Shown: one piece after another, positions 57,383 through 64,000 of the stretch | Numbering within the stretch: position 1 is the stretch's first letter | How the letters are laid out: each line of letters begins with the position of its first letter | Assembly (NCBI RefSeq): GCF_018687715.1 | Contig: NC_056765.1 | Coordinates: 2,666,001-2,730,000, forward strand | Length of the DNA: 64,000 bases | Source: Carya illinoinensis | Lineage: Eukaryota; Streptophyta; Magnoliopsida; Fagales; Juglandaceae | Direction: 5' to 3' | Notes under the pieces: generated by a model | The model's database searches: none | What the model saw: only the letters and a program-made list of their open reading frames with translations | Told to the model about the DNA's origin: nothing | Position numbers and translations under genes: made by a program

Positions 57383-58608
57383 TCAGAACTGCTGTTTACA
57401 AAAGATCGAAACTCCTCAGTCAACGTCTCAACCTTATTGTTTAGCACATCTACATGATATGCAAGATGTGCGACAGCCTGATCTATATGCGCAATCTATC
57501 TATCGATCTCTCGGTCTATATACGCCTTCATATTTGTCATCATTGCATCAACCCAAGTAGGTCGCACATCCCCAGCAGATGTAACTCCCGGCTGCTGACT
57601 AGTACTCGCCGACGGGCGAGCAACATCGGCCCCAGACTCAGTCGGGGGAACAAGATCTGGCGTAGGACCAGATTGACGCTGAGCTGAGCCTCTCCCCTGT
57701 CCAATGCTCCGGTGGTGTGTGGTTATGTTGATGGGGCTCATCTGGTTTATCACCATCTCCTCCGTCTGGAGTGGCACTCCCCGGGCTAGTAATAAGTGGC
57801 TGATGATGACTCCGTACAGGAGATTATCCGTGGTAACGATGCTAGCCTCATAACGGATTCGCTCAAATATAACAAGGGGCAAGTCAATGGGCTCACCACG
57901 TGCCAAGAAAATCAAGAACTGTGCACGAGCCCGACTGAATGTGCTCTCATGTGCCACCGGGTCTACATTTGTTGCAACAAAAATGTGCAACATGCGAAAG
58001 AAAGGCAGCAGCTGATTCTGGCTGAAGGAGTTCAGACTATCGAGCTTTGTGCGGTCCGTGCCAGTGAGGATGTAGAAATCCTGGTCCCGCTCATCATCAC
58101 CAACCTCAGCAACAATAGGATCACCCTCGGGTCGATCTTTTTCATGACTGGGCATAAACTCAACAGGGCCCGAAGATGAAGCAGAAGCGGCTGGATCTGC
58201 CTCAAATATGCCCAGGGAAAATACAGCTGCTATGTCACCAGCCTGAGCAGCTGTTGACTCAGGTAGTATACGCGGAATCTGGAGTAAGTCGGCGAGAACA
58301 TCCACCGAGAACTGAAACTGTACACCGCGTACACTGAGAGTATGGGATGATGCATCGTTAGGCATGGTGGCCATCCCAATGTAAAACTCTCGAACCATTG
58401 AAGGGTAAATCTTTCCCCTCAATGTGCATATGGGGCCCCAGCCTCTGGTGACGAAGACGTCTCTCAGCGTCTTCTGCTCCCAGCTGAGCTCATCAAACTC
58501 ATTAATGAGGATTTCTCGTTCCCCCATAATAGTTCATGCCCCCAGTCGAGTAATGTCCGGATTGCCTCCATCCCTCCCTCGCTTCCTTGTCGTCATATAC
58601 TGAGCCAT
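57383..58608 (-). pseudogene. Mutated CACTA accessory gene (copy 2)
   Basis: This is collinear with 23649-24875, with very high similarity. ATG at 58608 and the natural TGA at 57383-57385 are kept. A CGA codon has become TGA at 58534-58536 (residue ~25) and a CAG has become TAG at 57496-57498, in the helical tail. An internal ATG at 58527 would leave a 343-residue frame between the two stops. Both stops are C-to-T changes on the coding strand. Confidence 0.88.
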
Positions 58609-58829
58609 ATCCTGAAAATTTTAAAAAAATATAAGTTATAATATTTAAAAAAAATTATTAAAATCACAGATACATACGTATTATGACATATATGGATTAT
58701 ACAGAAAATTAAAATATCATCCTTATAAATTTACATAATTTTGCCAGTAAAATTTTTAAATAATTTCACTTTTTCAATATCTAAAATAATAATAATAAAA
58801 AGAAACAATATAAAAATATTTTAATAGGA

Positions 58830-59740
58830 AAAGTTCGAACGTTATTGAACGTACGTTCGCACGTTAAAATTAAAATTGTCACGTGCGAACTTACAAAGAT
58901 GATACGTTCGGATGTTCTTATCGAACGTGCCAATTAAACGTTCGATAAAAACGTACGAATGAGTTCATTACGTCTGAACGTATGATATAAACGTTCAGAC
59001 GTAATGAATTTGAACCGTCATACGTTCGGACGTTCTTACTAGTCGAAGAAGACCAATGGTTTACGTTCGAATGTTTTATCCAACGTTCTGTTAAAGCGTT
59101 GGATAAAACGTTCACACGTAAAAATAATACGTTCGCACATTATCATTTAACGTGCGAACGTAAAGAATACTAAAGGTCACACGTTCGGACGTTGTGTCGT
59201 GATGTCCGAACGTTACGACACGGAATCGCTGAGTCGACTCAGCCATTACTGAAAGCTTCGAAACGCATGTTTCGAAGCCACAAACAACCAAAATAATAGT
59301 CTACTAACAGTGGGGAATGTTTCTACGGTCCTATTTTATCAATTTAGTGCGAATGGTGGCTGGAAATGCAAGTGTTCTAACTGGCCTACGGTGGGTTTCG
59401 AATTTTTGAAACCCACCGATTAAAATGGTACTAAATAGAAGAGGGAGAGGCACATTACCTTTTAGTGACGGTTGCGGTGGCGGATGGCGACGGTTGCGGC
59501 GGCGTGCGTGGCGGAGAGGAAGAAAGTTTTTGAGTTTTGGATGAATGTTATGGCCTGGAAACCGTCAGGCCTGGCTTTATATATAGTTAACGTTCGAACG
59601 TTTATTAATTAACATTCGAACGTTTCCTCTACATGCGAACGTATTGCATTATACGTTCGGACTTAGAATCAGACGTGCGAACGTATAACTTTTACGTTCG
59701 GACGTTAATTAAAATGTCCGAACGTTTTAATTATAACATT
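58830..59740. promoter_or_regulatory. Palindrome arrays and leader of the accessory gene, copy 2
   Basis: Arrays of ACGTTCGAACGT-type repeats occupy ~58830-59215 (intron) and ~59585-59745 (upstream). Between them lies the leader, with AGTGACGGTTGCGG and a GGCTTTATATATAG TATA-type box near 59570 on the minus strand. Many repeats have lost a CpG (e.g. ACATTCGAACGT) compared with copy 1. Confidence 0.65.
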
Positions 59741-59744
59741 CGAA

Positions 59745-60740
59745 CGTTTTAGACTATATATTATATTATATATATTATATAATATATTAATATAATATAT
59801 ATTATATTATCTATATATTACTATATAATATGATATATTATATAATAATATTATATACGTATAATATACGTATATTATATAGTATATAGTGTATATAGTG
59901 TTATATATAGTATATAGTGTTAATACGTATATAGTGTTATATACGTATTATATACTATATTATATAGTATATAGTATATACGTATTATATAGTATAGTAT
60001 ATAATATAGTATATAATATAGTCTAATATTAACAATAGTATAATAACTAACGTATATTATACTATTGTTATATAGTTATTAACTATATATATAATATATA
60101 CTATAGTTACTATAGTATTAACTATAAAATATATAAAATATATATAATATATAAATATTAATTTTCTAAATAATATATACGTCTTAATATAATTATATAT
60201 ATAATAGGTTAGTATTATATATATATCATAGTTACATATAGACTATAGTAGTATATGACTTTAATATACTACTATAGTCCATATATATATTGTTGGATAT
60301 ATATATACACTAATTGTATACACAAATATAGTATATATTTGTAGGAGCGTTACTATATTATTATACAAGTTGTATATATACTATATAATATACTAGTAGC
60401 ATATTATATCTATAATATATACTATATATTATAGATACTATATTATATAGTTATTATATATAGATTTATATACTATATAATACTTATACTATACTATCTA
60501 ATAACTTTGTTACTTTAATATAGTTATTAGATATAGTATAATATCTACTATAATACTAGTATAATATACAATTAGTACTATATAGTATATTACATATATA
60601 CTTATTATAACTATAATATAAAATATAGTTATTATATTATATAGCTGTAATATAATAATATATTTTATATTATTAGTTAATATAATATTAACTAATATTA
60701 TAATTTAATATTTAAATTATTTATATATTATTCTAACTTC
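59745..60740. repeat. A/T spacer of CACTA copy 2
   Basis: Nearly pure TATA/ATAT words, equivalent in position to 21060-22465 but about 0.4 kb shorter and poorly alignable. Not coding. Confidence 0.7.
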
Positions 60741-60769
60741 AGTTATGTAAAAATAAAATAATCAAATTT

Positions 60770-61360
60770 ACATTCGAACCTTCTTTAATAACGTTCGGAC
60801 ATAATAATAAATTCAGAGGAAATTTTTTCACTTAAACCAAAAATTAACAGTAAGTTCGAACGTTAAATATAACGTTCGAACGTTAACAAGTTAAGTTCGA
60901 ACGTATTATATAAATGGTAGGCGGGATAATTATAAGTTCGAACGTTACAAAGTGAACGTTCGGTGGGTAAATTAACGTTCGGACGTTGAATGAACGAACG
61001 TTAATTCTATAAGAAGCAGAATATAAAAGTTTCACGCACGGGAAAGCAGAGTCATTTCTGCTTTCTGCCGTGCGTGAATTTGGAGAGAGAGAGAGTTTTA
61101 GAGAGAGGGAGAGAACGAGAGAGTGCATGTTTGTTAGTATGAGAGAGATTAAACGTGTGAGAGAGAGTTTGCAAAGGAATTATAAGCATTAAGGTAATTT
61201 ATTTTTTTTCTTTATTTTGTTTGTAATTTACATAATATTTGTCAATTTTTTATATATATATTTAACTAACTAATATTGTGTATTTTTTGAAGGATCATTT
61301 GTTGTGAATTGTTGAGAATTTTTGATTTTTGAAGAGGAATTTATTTTGAGCACAAGGTAT
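60770..61360 (+). promoter_or_regulatory. Palindrome array and TNP2 leader exons, copy 2
   Basis: TTCGAACGTT-type repeats occupy ~60770-61000. A leader with GCACGGGAAAGCAGA and AGAGAGAG tracts follows, then a donor AAGCATTAAG|GTAATTT near 61192. A second leader exon lies between GAAG|GATCATTTG and GCACAAG|GTATATAC (~61292-61357). These mirror copy 1. Bases 61360-63005 are A+T-rich intron, plus the conserved block at 62600-62990. Confidence 0.6.
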
Positions 61361-63009
61361 ATACTAAACTCTATTTAGTTATATTTTTATTGTGGACTTA
61401 ATTTGTGATATGGATTGTGTTGTTTGGATGAATTAAAAAGAAAAATTGTAGACTTTTTATATGTTTATTCTTAATGTGATAATGTTTTAGTATATTGCAT
61501 GGTGTTGAATAATAATTATTTGTGACTATAGTGTATGTTTTAGTTGTAGTTTTAGTAATATGTTGTAATTAAAGAATATATATAACAAATTCGAAATAAA
61601 TAAATAGTATGATTATTTGTTGTGCATAGTCGATATTAATCTTTTAGGTGTATTGTATGGTGTTGAATAATAATTATTTGTGAATTTTTGTGTATGTTTT
61701 AGTGTATGTTTTAGTAATATGTTGTAATTAAAGAATATATAACAATTTCGAAATAAATAAATAGCGTGATTATTTGTTGTGCATAGTAGATATTATTTAC
61801 TAATTGGAGGACTATATGCAATATATAGAGTATATTTGAATAGTTACCATAATTATAAGTTATAATATTATTTACAACTACTATCTATATAATTAGTTAA
61901 ATAACTAATATAATAAATATTTTATATTACTAAGTGTCAATTATAAGGCATAATTATATAGTAAGAATTAAAATTTGTATTAGTAAAATTATCAATAACA
62001 TATAAGTATCTATATTATATATATAACAATTATTAAAAATTATAATTATAAAATAATAATTCCTAAAAATCTAATAGCTCAATAATAACAAATATTTTAT
62101 CTAATAATATATTGTATAGAGTTATTAGTATCAATCCCTAATAATAATTTCTAAGTAATTATAAATAGTATTAAAGAAGGAATAATAAGAAATAGATAAG
62201 TAATTAATATAATAATTACTTATTATTATAATAATAATTATAACATTTTTGGCAATAATAGTAATAATTATATAATAACTTATAACAATTAAGTGTTATC
62301 AATATATAGTATAACTAATAATTATAATCTAATTTACTATATATTATATTAAATAGGAAATAAATAAGTCTCTTATATGTTACTTTATGCTATATAATAA
62401 CATATAAAATTTCTAAGTATTATCAAGAATTTATAATAGTAATTATAAACTAATATATAGTAGTGTTATATATTATATAGCTGATAATAAGTATAATCTG
62501 TTATTAGGAATTATAAATGTTATTAGTACATAATGTTAATTCAAACAATGTGTACTAATTTATTTGTAGACTTTTTTGTTAGATATTGTATAACATTGCA
62601 TAAATAACCTTAGACCCGTTTGGGAATTAGTGTACATTTAGGTGTACATTAATTCCTGAATTGTCCAGTGTGGACAGTTTGAGATTATATTATCTGTATT
62701 GCACATAAACGTTATTCCTACTTTGAACGTTTAGCATGAAATTTCGGTGTCTTCCTCATTTGTTCTTCGGGTATACTGTTCTTAGGGTCATAATTCCTAT
62801 ATGTGAACATGTATACTTGGAGAACTATGGGGAAGTGCTGCCGAAATTTCTATTAACGTTCAAAATAGTAGAGTGACGGGACTTGTGCAATATGGAGAAT
62901 ATAATCTCGAATGGGATAGGACCAACTACCTTGAGAAAGAGTACTTTGAACATGATGTATCATGACATGCATGTGTATTTAACTCTTATACGTGTTACTA
63001 AAAAATTAG

Positions 63010-64000
63010 ATGTTTTTAGAAATGGATAAAAGTTGGATGCGTCTACGCGATAGACTTAGAAAAGATTACATACCCTATGCACGTGGAGTAAGGGCCTTCA
63101 TTGATTTTGCAAAGGCCTCTGCTGATAGTCGTGGTTATATTAAGTGTCCATGTCGAGGTTGCAAAAATTTGTGTGCGATAGGATTGGATGAAGCTGAAAG
63201 TCATATATTTGTGAACGGTATGGATTTGGAGTATACTCGATGGGTACTGCATGGTGAGCCGTATGCAGAATCAGTGGATGACTTATTCAGTCAGCGGGAA
63301 AATTTACGGCACGTGGATGATGATTATGAGCGAGATGAGATGGAGGAGATGTTGAGTGACATTGGAGTTGGGATGTTTATGGATGAGGTTGACGACAATG
63401 GCTCAAGTGGGCGACGGAATGATTCATATAATTTTCCAGAAATGTGGGAAGATGCAAAGCGCGAGCTTTATCCAGGCTGTACAAAACATTCTAAAATGTC
63501 ATTTATTGTGCGGTTGCTTCACATAAAGTCATTGTGTGGAATGTCAACCAAAGCAATTAACATGGTATTAGACTTATTTAATGAAGTGCTTCCCGAAGGA
63601 TCTGCATTGCCGAAGAACTTTTATGAAGCAAAATAGTTGAGAAAGGGATTAGGGTTTGAGTATAAGTCCATACATGCGTGCAAGAATGATTGTGTTTTAT
63701 TTTGGAATGAGAACGAGGAGAAACAAGCATGTCCTGTCTGCAGAGAGTCGAGGTGGAAGGATAAGAAAAGAGTGCCGGTTAAAGTATTGCGATATTTCCT
63801 ATTGAAACCCCGGTTGTAAAGATTATACATGTGTAAAAAAATAGCTCACGATATGAAGTGGCATAAAGAGAAAAGAGTTCAAAATGATGGATTTATGAGA
63901 CACCCTGCTGACTCACTTGCGTGGCAATCTTTCGATAATCAGTATCCAGAGTTTGGGATAGAAGCAAGGAATGTGCGCCTCAGACTCACAACTGATGGAT
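63010..64000 (+). pseudogene. Mutated TNP2 transposase (copy 2), runs off the window
   Basis: Starts MFLEMDKSWMRLRDRLRKDY and is collinear with the transposase at 15263-18947 up to the TTDG motif at the window edge. Two glutamine codons have become stops: CAG to TAG at 63634-63636 (residue 209) and CAA to TAA at 63817-63819 (residue 270). Otherwise the frame is unbroken, so decay is recent. The truncated product would lack the catalytic region. Confidence 0.9.

Larger units (their letters stand above)
56898..64000 (+). mobile_element. Second copy of the large CACTA, inverted and mutated, right end outside the window
   Basis: It starts CACTACAACAAATATGG, which corresponds to the right end of the element at 12691-25361. 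The same order then follows in reverse: subterminal repeats (57020-57205), accessory gene on minus, palindrome arrays, A/T spacer, leader exons and TNP2 on plus. Both protein genes have stops. The TNPA-like gene and the other terminus would lie beyond 64000. Confidence 0.92.

Noticed and set aside
1..64000. tRNA, rRNA or other structural RNA genes
   Set aside because: None was recognised by eye; a covariance-model scan would be needed to exclude short ones.

Overview
The window is nuclear DNA of a flowering plant, most likely a woody eudicot. The evidence is one plant-specific DUF247 gene, plant Copia, Gypsy and LINE relics, plant CACTA and hAT transposons, plant-type splice sites, and A+T-rich intergenic DNA with CT microsatellites. 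Abundant AT-rich repeats of the kind with TTATCTCATCTCATC tracts remind me of Fagales genomes (walnut, oak), but that is only an impression. Most of the 64 kb is nested transposons. The only host gene that looks intact is the DUF247 gene at 26811-28547.

Layout. 1-3522: right part of an old CACTA element split by a 2.3-kb solo LTR. 3763-5101: 5'-truncated LINE with a 16-bp target duplication. 5118-8311: non-coding DNA with small non-autonomous insertions and diverged copies of a DUF247-upstream module. 8312-9891: internally deleted Copia. 10726-11968 and 11969-26413: a tandem duplication of the DUF247 upstream region. Its second copy was expanded by a 485-bp GTACCGG-rich repeat and by a complete 12.67-kb CACTA element (12691-25361, target duplication ACT). 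That element carries a TNP2-type transposase gene, a TNPA-like gene and a divergent third gene. 26811-28547: DUF247 gene. 29540-33380: decayed Copia with a second, minus-strand Copia (30967-33197) inside. 34312-35657: non-autonomous hAT. 38281-40828: hAT carrying exons of a katanin p80 (KTN80) gene. 41258-46070: full-length but broken Copia. 46455-47275: fragment of a gamma-tubulin complex component 3 gene. 48805-49320: Gypsy reverse-transcriptase relic. 50294-55444: a hAT carrying a coding-like fragment, itself split three bases from its end by an autonomous-type hAT (50297-54468) whose transposase frame has one stop. 56898-64000: a second, inverted and mutated copy of the large CACTA, running off the window.

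How the parts work together. The CACTA genes form one transposition system: the TNP2 protein is the expected catalytic component, and the TNPA-like protein is the expected binder of subterminal repeats. The third gene encodes a protein of the putative plant transposon protein type. Arrays of a 12-bp palindrome, ACGTTCGAACGT and its variants, lie at both ends of the element and also next to both divergent promoters, so transposition and expression may share one binding protein. Exact target duplications, plus an empty site preserved in the tandem copy, allow the order of many insertions to be read from the sequence alone.
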